This document shows positions 26,800 through 39,400 of a stretch of DNA of 64,000 nt, one piece after another; the first letter of the stretch is position 1, and each line of letters begins with the position of its first letter. Origin of the DNA: Albula goreensis. Lineage: Eukaryota > Chordata > Actinopteri > Albuliformes > Albulidae. The DNA lies in the NCBI GenBank assembly GCA_022829145.1, contig CM040741.1:49570180-49634179 (forward strand). The letters are read 5' to 3'. The notes below the pieces were generated by a model. The model had not been told where the DNA came from and searched no databases. It was given only the letters and a program-made list of their open reading frames with translations. The translations under genes and the position numbers were made by a program.

Positions 26800-27010
26800 T
26801 ATAAAATGTTAAATTTGAGACTGGAACCTCTGGGTAGATCTAAGTCTGCCATGAGACATCTCCTGGTGTTTGACTGACGGGCCGGTTTATTTCACAGCGG
26901 CAGCTCCAGAAATTATAAAAGACGAGAAAAGAAAGCACTGCTTGATCTCTCCGTAAATCATATCATATCTTCACTTCCACGCATCTTTTCCCCTGCTCGT
27001 CTTATCTCAA
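26800..27010. promoter_or_regulatory. Candidate conserved non-coding element
   Basis: GC-balanced block with TTTGACTGACGGGCC, TTTATTTCACAGCGG, GAAATTATAAAAGACG and CCGTAAATCATATC. CpG-containing motifs survive here, unusual for the neutral AT-rich flanks. Confidence 0.33.
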
Positions 27011-28689
27011 AATATTCTGACCTTCTTGCTAACCAAACAAAAATGTGATTTCTCCCTGCACAGTTTTCATGACTGATGAGGCTTATGGGTAGACGTCACC
27101 CTCCTAAGAAGTTTGCTCAATTTTCTTTCACACATACTGTATGAATAGTTGTTCTCGTTTTGCCAAGAGAATCTAATTTTATTATGTCTTTGCTCATACA
27201 TAATTCCAAGTGTGCATTTAGGTATTTGTGTAAATGTGCATCTGTACCTATGTGTGTGTTGGTGACAGAAAATAAAAAAAGTGTTGAATGACTGTTTGCA
27301 ATTTGTGTGTGTCAGAAGTACTCTAAAAGTAAGTGCATACATACTTGGGTGAGCGTAAATGGAGAAGGAAATTAATGCTATATATTTTAAAACAATCTTT
27401 CCACTACAAAATGCACTTTAAAATCATTTTAATAACCAAAAATGAGATGCCTCACAGATTTTTAACCAGAACTGTCAAATGGCTGGTGTCCATATTGCAG
27501 GTGCATCGCAGGCATCATTCTGGGTCTAATGGGGGAACATGCCCCTCCCTCAAGTTCAAAGAGGGCAGAATTGTCCCCCCAACATATAATTTGATTTCAA
27601 TTCTTTTCAATTTTGCTCCCCTAAAAGTAGCTGATTGCGCAAGCCCAATGTAAAGACAAGTTCCTGTCGCAAATGTATTCCACTTGAACATGCTCAAAAT
27701 CTTCTCCATTTTTTGTCCCAAATGGAACACTGATGAGTCTTCTTGAAAGCACACGTTAGATTCCAATTTTAGCACCCCACCTCAGAGCCTGAATGAACTC
27801 CCAGTTCACCCCCAATTTGCAGCTGACTGTTTGCACCTATGGTACATCAGGCTAAGAATCAGCTTAATTACCGAAGGGAACACTTATAATGATAGCGTAC
27901 ACCAAACAAGGGAAAACAGCATCAAGAGGAACAATCATCAAAAGAGGAAACTTACCAACAGGGACAGACTGACAATGGAATAGTTGATGAAAACCACAAA
28001 AACCACAGTCTCACATCCCAAAGGGCTTTTTCATTGGCACACACAAACAGTTCCTATTTGAAATTTCAAACACAATTGTCAATTTCTTGCTACCTTCGTA
28101 ACTTGTTGGCTTTAACATATTAACGCGAATAATGGAGAAAGCAGTATTCATGCAGCTTCATGAAAAACAAGATGCATGAGTGACAGAGGGAGAGAGTGAA
28201 TATGACTGTTTGCATTTGTTTGTGTTGGCTAGCTCCTGCAAGAGTGCATTAACACTAGAATTTGTGTCCATGGGCCTGCTTGCCCACGTGTGCATGGGTG
28301 GGTGTGTGAACATACTGTACTTGTGATCCTCTCCATATGATCATCACACACAGGCATCTCTCCCAAGCTGATAATCATTAGAGATAAAGCCCCTGTCCAT
28401 CTACTGCCTCTCCACTCTTGACCAAGGTTCAAGAGCTTATTTCTGGCCACTTTCAGAGATAAGCTCCCTATCATTCAATTTGGTAAGAAAGGACGAAGAG
28501 AGATTCAAGGTAAATGCCTGAAGGAAATAAAGAAAATAAAGAGGAGAAAAAGCTGCCCAGTTCACCCAATTAGCTGGAATCCTCTGTCAGACCTTCACAA
28601 AACAGTGGCAAACAAGCTCAGTGAAAGACTAGCATGGAAGTGAGGGAATGTGATTTAAAAAGAAAAAAAACCAAACAAATAAACTTTGT
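27011..28689. other. Non-coding; one repeat-like patch
   Basis: No gene. The segment 27500-27640 (GGGGGAACATGCCCCTCCCT and GAATTGTCCCCCC motifs) has the look of a fish interspersed repeat, but no family could be assigned. Confidence 0.45.
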
Positions 28690-28830
28690 GAAGCCCACAC
28701 TCACTGTCCCTAGAGCGCATCTCACTGAGTGCTAATTACAGCTAAACGGCTGGGTTGCAGCCAAACGTTAATGTAGGAGAAATCTCGACAGGGACCCGAG
28801 TCCCTGCGTTTCTTCCTTCCCTCATCCCTA
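28690..28830. promoter_or_regulatory. Candidate conserved element with hairpin
   Basis: Contains GAGTGCTAATTACAGC, CCAAACGTTAATG and the perfect inverted repeat CAGGGAC-CCGA-GTCCCTG at 28789-28806 (7-bp stem, 4-nt loop). Confidence 0.35.
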
Positions 28831-29359
28831 TCTCCCTCCTTATCTCCTGCATGTGTTTGTGTCTCTCCTGTTCTCTTATTTACCAACTTGTTCTATTTAC
28901 GGGGTTTCACTGTGCTAGCCGAGCCAAGCGTTTCTTAATGGATGCCTCGCCAATGCTTTATCAACACACTGCCCATGTACTGCCTACGTGACGCCAACGC
29001 ACTGCTGGCACGCACAACCAGTGGACCCCTTGATGCCTTATGTCCCACATGTCTTAAAGAAGGATGTAAAAATAATTGCTCTGCAGCCATGGATAAAACA
29101 GTCATGCCTTGTCAAGGTTGCTTCATGAATTCATTGACAGTATGCTTTCATCCAGACAAACTTGTAAGATGTAGCTCACTGTGTAGCTCCACAGAGATGA
29201 CAGAGATCACCAACATGAGCTATCTGACCTGATAATGCACCCAGAACTTTTAGTTGATCCTTAAGTTGATCAGTACAGGACACCAGAATACACATTAATG
29301 TTATTCTTAGTTCTTGTGTTTAGACCAGCTTTTGGCACTGTTGACCATAACACATAAGT
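28831..29359. other. Non-coding, nothing recognised
   Basis: A cysteine-rich accidental frame (28942-29232) is present but is not supported as a gene. Otherwise nothing. Confidence 0.5.
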
Positions 29360-29535
29360 ATAAGGAATAAACCATGACCGGCGGTGAAGTTCTGTTGAAA
29401 TAAACCATGACAGGGTCGTTTGATGCGACCCTGAGGAGAAGCCAAGGAAAATTCACTGGGAAATAATGCACACCCCTCCAGCCAATCAGAAATGAGTATT
29501 TAACCAAGCCATGGTATAAATACATATAATTCACT
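29360..29535. mobile_element. Probable MITE or DNA-element fragment
   Basis: Ends in CCAGCCAATCAGAAATGAGT followed by ATTTAACCAAGCCATGGTATAA, a terminal pattern I associate with abundant fish MITE-like repeats. ATAAACCATGAC occurs twice (29366, 29401) and a hairpin GGGTCG-TTTGATG-CGACCC lies at 29414-29432. The opposite terminus was not found, so class and full length are open. Confidence 0.45.
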
Positions 29536-31345
29536 CAATAGATAGGTTTCTCTGGGACAACAGAGGTTTATTAAAAATAATTTGCATCACTTTTTTTCTG
29601 TCTGAGAACAAAGATTTGAAAAGGCTGATGGGTAATGGGCAGTGCAACTAGCATTACTAATTCAACTCATTCACTTAAGAAAAAATTTGGCTCAGTGACA
29701 TCATATTTCCTCTGTTTCTGTTTCACTTTTGCACACTTTGTGAGTATTGTAATGGCTATTGTGATGCTTTGCCACATGTTCTGTGCAGTGCAGTGAATGG
29801 TTCTCTGAATGAAATGGCCTCCTGGAGCATGGTGCCAAAGAGATATTTAAATAACCTCTTCATAATAAAACCTACTTGTTTTAAATGACTGAACTTAATG
29901 AATGAACTTAATTTGTGTGCTTACAGCATATTACTTCAGTATGAAGATATAGCTCAATGACTCAGTTTCACTGCAGCTCATTTCACAATGAAAAGAACAT
30001 GCTAATGTGAGCTAATGCATCTGCAATGTGTTATCCTTGTCTCACAATGTCTCACTGTGCTGTGTCAGAGAAAGTATGAATCAGAGGTGAGCAGATATTA
30101 TGTGAACTAACCCTGTGTAGCTAAACCATTATAGCTGTTAATGCACTTTGCTTGATGGCCCTGTCAGTGCAAAGGTCAATTTGAAGCCGATTTCCCATCC
30201 TATCAATGGCTTTCAACATAAAAGTAAAAATAACAAAAAAAGAAAGAAATAGAAAAGCAGTCTCTGATTGGCTTCTTTAAATAATTAAGTCTTCAGTCTC
30301 TGACATACGGTCTTTAATATGACTCATAAAATAAGAAACCACTGCACTACCTGACTCAAAGGAACACATTTAGAATCACTGATTCAGTACACCTAATTCT
30401 CTTGAAAAATTTGTTCAAAAACGTGTCTGTCCATTGTAAATTACATTTCCTGGTTTATTGTTGTATGTGTTTCTTATCATATAATGTGAGTTGTATCACA
30501 GAGTACACAGTATGTGCATTACTTGAGGATGAAAACACACTCAGCTTCCGACATAAGCAATGTGTCTGATATGACCCTATAAATGTCACAAAATGAAGTT
30601 AAGATAGGACATCATATTCTGGACCAAAGGCTCAAACAGGACAATAGATTGAAAACTTAGGACCACTGGCTTTAAACACTTAATCAGATAAACTTAAGTT
30701 TAAACTAAATCAAATAATTTTACATATCTACATTTAGCCAGTGAAATATATGCAAATTATAATTTTTCCATATTAGAAACATGCATGTTTGAGGGTTTTA
30801 CTTCAGTGGTGGTTGGGTGCAGAAAGGTTAGGATTGCTTTTCTTATTCTGTAAGGGAAACTTTTCCTGACATGCAGTCAAGTGCTACTGCTTTCACAGTT
30901 GGCTAATGCATGCTTTCATAGCTAGAGGGCTTAATATACTGCACTCCGTAGTTACCACATTTGTCTAAATTGAACTTTTAGAATTTATTAAAATGATAAG
31001 AATTGAGTGCACATAACTCATATACTCTCATCTGTGCGGTGGTAACAATGTGAGTTTGAATAATTTCTTACTAATTCTTACTAATTTCTTGATTTTACAA
31101 TGTTTGCATTTAGATCTCTCTTCATTATGCCCTTTTTTATGACAACATTAGTAGCATATTCCATTTTTATTCTCAATAGTCTGTTGTAACAATGTTTAAA
31201 TATGGTTTTTAATTATGTTTTTGTCAAGCTATTTGGGCTTTCTTATCTATGGCAAAGCACCATACAAATTAAGACTATTCTTATTAATGATCATGTTAAA
31301 ATTAAACAGTATTATGACAGTGTGCAAAGCAATATAGGGCTGCAT
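29536..31345. other. Non-coding, nothing recognised
   Basis: AT-rich sequence; no gene or repeat family seen. Confidence 0.55.
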
Positions 31346-31920
31346 AAAACAGCACACTAATGCCTGTGTCTTTAAAACACCCTGCCATGCAATCCCTGCC
31401 TCACCACTCAGCTGTATCTCAGTTGATTGGTTCATGGACCATTACACAGATTGAGGAGAGTCCCTTAAATGGTGGGCTACAGGGGGTGTGGGGAAGAGGG
31501 GTATGGTACATAAAAATATATTTAAAAACACACACACTACCACTCCCCAGCACCGGCTCCCCTTTTTTTCATTGACATGTGTCGCTTGCATATATATCCT
31601 ATTTCTGACCAATCAGGGCTGTGTTGTTATCACATCTCAATGGGCACCAGAATGCCAACAGTTGCAGTGCCAAAAATACCCTAGCACAGACTGGCAGAGA
31701 GGGGCAGTGGGAGGAGATGGGGGTGTGGGAGTGAGGGGAGGCCGCATGATCAGAACTGGAAGGGCCTGATCTGAGAGGCGGGATGCTTGGTAAGATTGCC
31801 TAGGCCTCCCTGCTTTTTGCCATGGCAACCACCCAGAATATACACATGGGCAGATGACTTCCAATTAGACATGCAAATGAGGACAGGAGGGGAAAGCCTC
31901 TTTTATCTGTTCTCGTTCCA
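31346..31920. promoter_or_regulatory. Candidate regulatory block with X-box palindrome and octamer
   Basis: Perfect 12-bp palindrome TTGCCATGGCAA (31817-31828), extended to TTGCCATGGCAACC, an RFX X-box-like site. About 45 bp further are CCAATTAGAC (homeodomain-like) and the POU octamer ATGCAAAT (31871-31878). Inverted CCAAT boxes TTGATTGGTTC (~31423) and GACCAATCAG (~31608) lie upstream. Motif clustering suggests an enhancer or promoter; no transcript can be inferred. Confidence 0.4.
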
Positions 31921-31965
31921 TGGGTTTCTGAAGATACAATGATATATTATTCCAGAGAATAAGAC

Positions 31966-31988
31966 AGAGAGAGAGAGAGAGAGAGAGA
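31966..31988. repeat. (GA)n microsatellite
   Basis: Short GA array. Confidence 0.95.
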
Positions 31989-32189
31989 TGGATTATTATA
32001 TTATTTATTATGTCATTTGTTCCACTTGTTTTCTCCATGCATTTTTGGCGATGTAGGCTTACAAAAGATGTGTCATGCTAATAAAACTAATTGAAGTACA
32101 ATTGGAAGAGAGAACAGAGAGAGACAAAGGTGCACATTTCTGTCCAATCAACTTCAGGCCAATTTGATTATACTGTCACTATGCTCTAA
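31989..32189. other. Non-coding, nothing recognised
   Basis: No gene or repeat seen. Confidence 0.5.
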
Positions 32190-32500
32190 CTTATATCACA
32201 AAATTTGGGGGGGCTGAGGCTGTGAGGGGGGGTGAGCAGCATGCAAAAAAGAAGCAAAATATTTCCATGACAAAGAGGAAAGCCACACATAGCAAGAAAA
32301 GGATGCTGTCAAGCCGGCGGCTGCGTCTGTTTACCGGCGACACTGAGACACAGCATGGGCTTGGCAGCCAGTCACTCATCATCTCATTAGCACAACAGAA
32401 GGGCCACAATGCCTGCAAATTCAAACAATCCAAACAGCATCAATGGAGAAGAAGCCTATCCGAGAAGATCACATTTTAGTGTAAAACTCCGACTTGGAGG
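32190..32500. promoter_or_regulatory. Candidate conserved non-coding element
   Basis: Block with retained CpGs (AAGCCGGCGGCTGCG, TTTACCGGCGACAC), a G-run (32203-32209), CTCATCATCTCATTAGCAC and CCTGCAAATTCAAAC. Composition contrasts with the AT-rich flanks. Overlapping open frames have no domain signal. Confidence 0.4.
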
Positions 32501-33094
32501 GGAGGGGCAGACAGGGAATTGCAATAACAGGTATATAAAAAAAAAAAGGATGAACGCTCAGAAAAGGTTGTCTGTCTTTGTAAAAAAAAAATCCCACTTC
32601 TCCTCTCATTGGTCCTGCAGCTTGCTTGGTCATATGGTCTGGATGGTAGCACCACAACATATTCTCATATTGTTTGTTACAGTTTGTCCTGTGATTACTG
32701 CTTCCACTGTTAGGCACTTGCAGCTTTGTGCAGTTTTTGATTTGCATTGCTTTTGTGCAAAGAAGTTCAGAATTTCTTATTTGGCTTTACTCTGTCACTC
32801 CCCCTTTATATTAATCTTTCAAGCTGAGATCAATAAACTACCTATGTGCTGTTTACCAGATTTTAAATATGAAAATTGTAAAAGGCTCATCAAATAAATT
32901 AAAATAGCTTTCCTTGTGCAAGACGATACAAAGGTTGAGACAACCGTAGCCAAATTAAAAAATCTAGCTTTTATCATGCCTTTGAAGTGATGTTTGTTCA
33001 GATGTCTGACCCTGAGAGCACAAAGCACTGCGTCTGATTTTAACTCTTATGTGTCCTGTTGTGGTGTCCCTGAGGCCCTTCAGTAAAATAATGG
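32501..33094. other. Non-coding, nothing recognised
   Basis: Short A runs; open frames without family signature. Confidence 0.5.
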
Positions 33095-33280
33095 CACACT
33101 CAATAGAAGCTGGCTCAGCATTCTCACAATTCCTTTGCATTCATTTGGCAGCTCATCCCTGGACTGAGATGCTATTACATTGATCTGATGGTTACCGTGG
33201 AGACTCTTAAGGGGATTGTGCACCTGTGAGATGTCTTGTTTAAAGCCGTGTCAGCTGCCACAATAACCCTTGAAGAATGT
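33095..33280. promoter_or_regulatory. Candidate conserved non-coding element
   Basis: Contains GATGGTTACCGTGGAGAC (X-box-like half sites), GCACCTGTG (E-box) and TTTAAAGCCGTGTCAGC in balanced composition. Suggestive only. Confidence 0.3.
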
Positions 33281-34560
33281 GTGTCTTACCTCATGCATTT
33301 TTATATTATTAGGACTAATTAGGTGACTGTATGGACTACTGAAAGTGATGTAAAACATATAGAGGTTTGTCTTTTTGACTGACACCATTGCTTTCATAAT
33401 TGTAACTTTTTTTAATAGGCTACACTTATCTTACAGCAAACAGAAAACAAACCTAACAAATATCTGTAATGTTAGCTACATTACAAGCAGACAGCTTCTG
33501 CTGCATTGAACAATGGAATAAAAGCATGTGTTAGTGTAGCCTGGAGAGGTAGGTTGGTTATTGATTTGTTTTGTCGAGTTTTCATTGATCATTCTCAAGG
33601 CTCATCATTTTTCACTAAATCCAGGAATTTATCAGTCTTTAATTTTTAAAAATCATTATAAAAATAACAATTTCCAAACAAGAAAATTCCCAGAAAAACA
33701 CCTATTTTAATTTCAGATACTGTCATTGCTTTTTAGTGCAGGCTTTGATAAAAATGTGTACAGTGACTTTCAGACGAGGAGTTCAAACCTTAGCCAAGGG
33801 TATGATGTGTTATGTCACATATTTCAATTTTAACCAGGACAATGTGCCACTTGTACAATATACCAGGTAATCTCATACAAAGGGTTTTTTGGATAAAAAA
33901 CATAAACTGAAAATCAATTCAGCTATCCTCAGGCCAACAACCTCTGCACCAGATAATGTAAGTTTCTCATTAAAAGGAAACAACTTTAACTGTCTGAAAT
34001 TCCATCTGGAATGTTTTATGACCTCATTCATAAGTTGTTTATGCAATACAATAAACCACGGTTGGCCCCATTAGTAGTACTGAATGTCATCAGGGATTCA
34101 CCTTTGAGTAAAACAGGGTCTGTAGTCCACAGAAGATGTTGGAAAATGACAGCACCCTCCGTAGGAAATGTGGATCCTCAAGCATGGACACAATGTGATT
34201 GGTGTTAAGGGGGCGGGTCTTATTTGTAATTTACCAATCAGAGGAGACAGACTTCTGCATGCTCAGAATCAAAGCAAAAAGCCGCTGTACAGATGTTTTT
34301 TAAAGATGCGCTCGATTCATATTTATATCCATAACATACTTACATCCATCTCACAGGGCTGAGGTAGTCATCCCCAGAGGGGTAATGGGAAGAGACATAG
34401 GGGCACTTTTTGGTGTTAAGGGGCATCGTGCTAGTGGGATACTGTGCACACAAACCAACAGCATCAGTCATATTGTCATTTTGTCTTATGACTGATGACA
34501 GTCAGACTCAGTGGTAATTAAGGAGCATGTTACAAATCAAGCATGGTTTGAATGACACAT
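33281..34560. other. Non-coding, nothing recognised
   Basis: No gene. Inverted CCAAT boxes TGATTGGTG and ACCAATCAG at about 34196 and 34234 flank a short GC patch. Confidence 0.5.
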
Positions 34561-34665
34561 GTTTTCAATCCTGCCCCAAAGAGATCGGGTACAACCCGCT
34601 GCATTAGGCTAATGATCTATACTTCTGGTGGATGCCTTTACCCACTGAGCCTCTCGGGGGGCCTC
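34561..34665 (-). mobile_element. tRNA-like SINE head, partial
   Basis: On the minus strand GAGGCTCAGTGGGTAAAGGC resembles a tRNA A box (GGCTCAGTGGGTA), and about 35 bp later GCGGGTTGTACCC stands where a B box would be. The spacing is that of a tRNA, as in tRNA-derived SINE heads. No tail could be identified. Confidence 0.55.
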
Positions 34666-35070
34666 ATATTTATTTCAATCAGTTTTGTTACTATGTCTAT
34701 ACTCCTTTAAAGCTTAATATTGACCTCAGCAGTTAAGAGAGTTTGGCATGGAAAGAGTCGCCGGGAGCAGTGGAGTGAAAATAAAAAAGGCAGTTTCTTT
34801 TCCCCCTATCTCAGCTGGAGTTTATGAAAACGGATTTGCCAAATGGCTGCTGACAGGGCAGGGAGACACATCAGAGAAACAAGCCTTGAGAAAGCAGAAA
34901 CCACTGCCATGGGGGAACAGATCCACCAGAACAAATACTATCCCAGACTCGTGGAAAGAAACGGCCATTTATAACTCGTGCATCATAACGTGCGCCCAGG
35001 GGGAGCAGACGGAGACAGAGGTAAGGAGAAAGGGGAGGGGCATGGGGAAAAAAGTAACATGAAACAGAGA
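34666..35070. promoter_or_regulatory. Candidate conserved element
   Basis: Contains GAGTTTATGAAAACGGATTT, GGCCATTTATAACTCGTGCA and ATCATAACGTGCGCC in balanced composition. A 104-codon frame (34748-35062) runs through it and a GT donor-like GAG|GTAAGG occurs at about 35019. The protein resembles nothing known, so I favour a non-coding element over an exon. Confidence 0.3.
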
Positions 35071-36365
35071 GAAAGAGAGAGAGAGGCTGAGACATTAGGA
35101 GCTAATCATTTCTAGTATTTGAAGATTCCATTTCTTACAGAACATTAGCAAGTGTTTATTTCAGCAAAGGGATCATTTTATTTGTTGAGCTCAAGTAACA
35201 CATTAAGTTTTGTAATAAAAAAAAAGTGAAACTCATGGTGCACATCTATATACATCCAGAGCAAAGAGAAGATGGCGAGCTAATGGAGTGGATGAGAAGG
35301 TGGAGGTGGGTGAGCTTAGCACACCACACTCCAGTCACCTCCAATCCCCTTCACAGCTTGGCTAATCAGCTTCCTTCTCCATGTACATTACTTCAGGCAG
35401 GTTGCACTGATCTTAAGGTAGAACGTGGAACAACAGAACAGCCTGAAGTTGGATGATCAGACAAAGTGTGTTGGATCAGCTGAATTGTCTGGCATCACAG
35501 CCAGGCAATTACCATTATGTCTTTAGCATTATGCTGAGGAAAACATCTCTTTCTGATACCTGACGTTTGTTCAACTTTGTGCAGTGGTATGAATTGCAAT
35601 GTCCTTGAATGTGCAAGACAACATTTGTGAAGCATTTTTTAATGACAGGAATCAATGGCAGGGAAAGATAAAACACTTACCATGAGCTAATACTAATCAT
35701 ATTAAATTCTGCAGTGGCCCCTATTCAATGGGAGACTTGAATGTTTTTTTCACACAGCTGTAGTATGACTCATAGGATATGACTAAGTCTGAATTGCATA
35801 CTGGGAGATAGAGAAGAGTATCTCCATAGTTGCTAATATGATTCACAAAAAGGCCCACAGCTGTTGCTAAAAAATAGCTAAATGTTGAATTGCAGTGATG
35901 ATCTATCTTTGTTCATTTTTTATTTCTGTGATATAAACTGTCTCGCATTGGTAGGGAATCTGTCAACAATTGTCCCAAACTTTCACTCACAACTAATGAT
36001 TTAGTTTAATCTTTATCTTCATGGACATAAGTTTGTGGCATGTCTATGCCCATTGACTTGCACAAAGTTACAAACATTACTTAAATATAGATGCAAATAT
36101 TGTGACACTGATTAAGCTTGGGCAGAAATGTTTTGTACAGCTGTAACATAGCAGGTAACTCAAAGGAAGCTGCTGAGCTTACTTCAGAGAGTACCTCCCA
36201 CTCTCTCGCCTGTGGATTCCAGTGCAGCTCAGCGTTAGACTTGCTCCAGCTCCAGGTTTAAAGTGACAGTAATACCAATGAAACTTTTCAGAATGAAATC
36301 TATATCAATTATTCTTCAAGTTTTAATACTCCTATTAATGCTACTAGCAATAATGTATATTTCCA
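35071..36365. other. Non-coding, nothing recognised
   Basis: GA-rich patch at about 35065-35086. Otherwise featureless AT-rich DNA. Confidence 0.5.
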
Positions 36366-36620
36366 AATGTTCCGCTGCCGAATGAGGGCCGGCAGTCCTC
36401 TGGCATTTCTGGAGGATGGTCACAGGGTTGTTTTTATTCCCTCTGTTCTCAGCAACAATCCCAGATCAAAGACTAGAGGAAATAGAGGAAACACATTCGG
36501 AATATTCTCCGTAAAGATGGACACACTCTCGGGCTCAGTGTAAACATATTTATGTGTGTCCCAAAGGTTACTTTGCCAGTGCTTTGAAATACATCCCACA
36601 GCAAAGTGTGGCTCTTTAAA
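36366..36620. other. Possible conserved element
   Basis: Balanced composition with CCGCTGCCGAATGAGGGCCG, GATCAAAGACTAG (TCF-like GATCAAAG) and ATTCGGAATATTCTCCG. Weak evidence. Confidence 0.28.
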
Positions 36621-36715
36621 AATGGATAAAAACGGAAAAAAAATATTGCTGAATGGTACTTGCTGTTGGGTATTTGTTTGCCCTTTGCATAAATATTTCC
36701 CCAAAGAGATAAGTC

Positions 36716-36778
36716 AAAAATAAATAAACAAATAAATAAATGAAAAAAATTAAATAATAATAACAATAATAATAATAA
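36716..36778. repeat. AT-rich simple repeat (AAAT/AAT units)
   Basis: Imperfect AAATA, AAATAAAC and AATAAT repeats. Confidence 0.85.
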
Positions 36779-39159
36779 GGCAGGGGGAAAATTACAGGGT
36801 TTATTAGAATGTGACTTTGTGTAATTATCTAAATAAGACTCAAGTGTTTTCAACAGTTGTAAATTATTTATTGTATTTTATTTCCATTTTCCCCCTCAAA
36901 ACTACAAGGCTAGAGAAGGGACTGATTTTGATTAACAAATTCAGTCTATTACCCATGTAAACATCAGAGACGAGGGGAACTGCAGTTTTTATCCCTCAGT
37001 AACAGTGATTTGACTGTACAGTGGCAGCCTGGATATTCCTTCAATTCAAGTTTGTCATTTACATGAAACCTGTGAAAGTATTTGCAACCCTGATTTCACA
37101 TGTTGAGAATATTTTATGCCTGGAATCCTCTGGATTTGTAACCATTATTTTTGGAGGGTTTAGAAGGGGAGCTGTGAAAAGATTCTCATGTCTCTGGGTA
37201 TTGTGTACATCATTTCCAGAGTAGTTTACTATCTGGGTCTTGACTCTCCCTGTGATTTGTGGAAATGGTGGTCCATAATACTTTGTGTATCACCCTGCAT
37301 GGAACACGAGGACAAAGTATGGGTAAGATGGGACAGAGACATTAAGGGAACTGGGTGAGTCACAGGTTTAACGATACACACTTGATTTTCATCAAGCTTT
37401 ACTTTTTGTCTATTTATTTATTTTCTCCTTCCCTTGCCATCCTTTAATGTAGCCGCTTACAGAATGATTTGCACATCTGTTCTCCCCTCTCGGTTCTGTT
37501 TATTTATTTATTTTCTTTCCCTGAGTGTTTCATTTTTTATTTATTTATTTTTTTGTCTCTGGACAGTAAGGACGGCCTTCTGTCGAAACTCATCATCTCC
37601 CCACATCTGTGGGAGAGCCTGGGGGATTATGGGAGCAGATGACGAAGGGGATTAGAGGGACATGAACAAAACACTCCACAGTCAGGAGAAATTTGAGGAT
37701 TACCCAATAAAATCAGACACTCCTAAATAAGGATGAAATAGTGATATAGCCATTGTTTTTGCTCCCAAAGGAGATTCTAACTCTATGTTTTTTAGCTCCC
37801 CTTTTTTCCCTAAGCAGAAAATAATGTAAAGTCATCCAAAAGGTAAAGGACAGATTTAAATACTTGTCCATGTGCACATTTTAATTTCAATTATTGACCA
37901 GTATATTAAGGGGGCACAGTTGTTTTCACAATTTGTAATGCACCTTTGTCAGACAGCTCAAAATTTAGGAGCAAACGTAACGGGACCAAGTTTATACACA
38001 TCTGAAATATTTTCATTACCAATGTAAAATGCAATCCCCTACAAAGATTTAGGTGTAGCAGACTGCTAATTTAATATATCGTCCAAAAACATACATGACA
38101 TCACTACAGGGTATGCACTTTTTTAGCTCACTCAATCAACCATTTGCCATGTCATTCTCTATCTCTTCCTGTAGCTGTTAGCGCACCAGTCAGCCCCTCA
38201 GACCTCTCTCTATCTGGTATCAAGCATCGTAATTCTATTTATATATGTATTTTACAACTCTGTTTCGTATTTTCGTTTTTTGTCATATTGTGTTTTTCAC
38301 ATATTACTTTCATAGATGGTGTGTTTGTGTGTGTGTGTATTGTGATGAATTCAGAGCAACTGAATGGCTTCAAAATTGATCTCAGTCATCTTTATGTACC
38401 TCTATATTTCAGCATCCAATAGTTGTTTTTCTGACATAAAAATAGGTTTTGATCACAAGTTCATTCTGAACAAAATGCTTTTTCTGTATGTCCATATGTG
38501 CGGTGTAATAGGATACACGTGTAATGGAATCACAGGTGAATGAAAATGATGGCTGACCTGTTTACTTCTCTCACAAGCTCTGTGTCTACTATTTGTGAAA
38601 CATATTAGAGGAACAAAACTGAGTTTTATGAGGGAAATGCTACAGAACACAAATACAAAGTAGTCACATCTTTAGATGTGCATATTGCATTTTTGGAAGG
38701 AGCCACAGGTTCACTTCAGCTGTATATCATTTATTTTGCTCATTAAAAGTATCTTTAGAAGACAGGAGCTGTAATTTCAAAAGCATAAGAAGAGAAAAGT
38801 TCAGTTTTTTTGTTTGGTGGAGTCTTATATTAAAAAACTAAAGACCCCTTAAGGAGCTTAGAAGTTATTTAAGATTTCTAAGCTATATTGTTCATTTTCA
38901 CAATAATATTATTCAAAATTTTCCAAGTAAAATTGATAATCTAATGTGCTTAGACATAAACATATATGCATAGGGATTAGCAAAGATACAGTTGTGTTGA
39001 AATGTTTTTGTTAATACAGTTTTGACACAACACTTAGTGTATGGCTTCAGAACTAACATATACTTGAGCACCGTGAGCAGTAAGATAACACTTTTGGAAT
39101 AATCTACTTATATAGACAAATACACATATGTACTCTCTCTCTCTGTCACATGCACATTC
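36779..39159. other. Non-coding; simple repeats and one hairpin
   Basis: (TTTA)n-rich stretch at about 37497-37553, TG patch at 38319-38340, CT tract near 39131-39145. A hairpin-forming TCTCCCCACATCTGTGGGAG lies at 37596-37615 (9-bp stem with one bulge, extending one base to 37616). No gene. Confidence 0.5.
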
Positions 39160-39400
39160 ACATTGGCTGTGGTACTGCAGGAGTGAAGCTGTAAATCCCA
39201 GGACAGGAAGGATCACTGTTCTTCGATGTTCCATTAAAATACAGCCAGCTTCTGCAGGGATTTATGGAGCCAATCAATTTGCCTGCTGCCTGATCTCGGG
39301 CCAATCGCTTTGGTTGTTTCTCAAGTGCCATATCAATTATGTGGAGCCACGCAGCATCGTATATAACATCCGTGATTGGAATGCAATGGGGGACATGGTC
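39160..39400. promoter_or_regulatory. Candidate conserved non-coding element
   Basis: GGAGCCAATCAATTTGCC, CGGGCCAATCGCTTTGG, TATCAATTATGTGG and TCCGTGATTGGAATGC: repeated CCAAT/PBX-like sites in a balanced block with surviving CpGs. Enhancer-like; conservation untested. Confidence 0.42.

Noticed and set aside
27500..27790. Transposon-derived coding segment (open frame on the minus strand)
   Set aside because: The GGGGGAACATG...GTCCCCCC texture is repeat-like but no transposase motif or defined ends could be found.
28942..29232. Cysteine-rich 96-codon frame with CPTC...CQGC spacing resembling a zinc-binding protein
   Set aside because: Spacing does not match a known finger, no splice or promoter context, and the surrounding DNA is non-coding in character.
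34748..35062. 104-codon frame followed by a GAG|GTAAGG donor as a possible coding exon
   Set aside because: No acceptor with matching frame, no recognisable protein; a donor-like sequence alone is common by chance.
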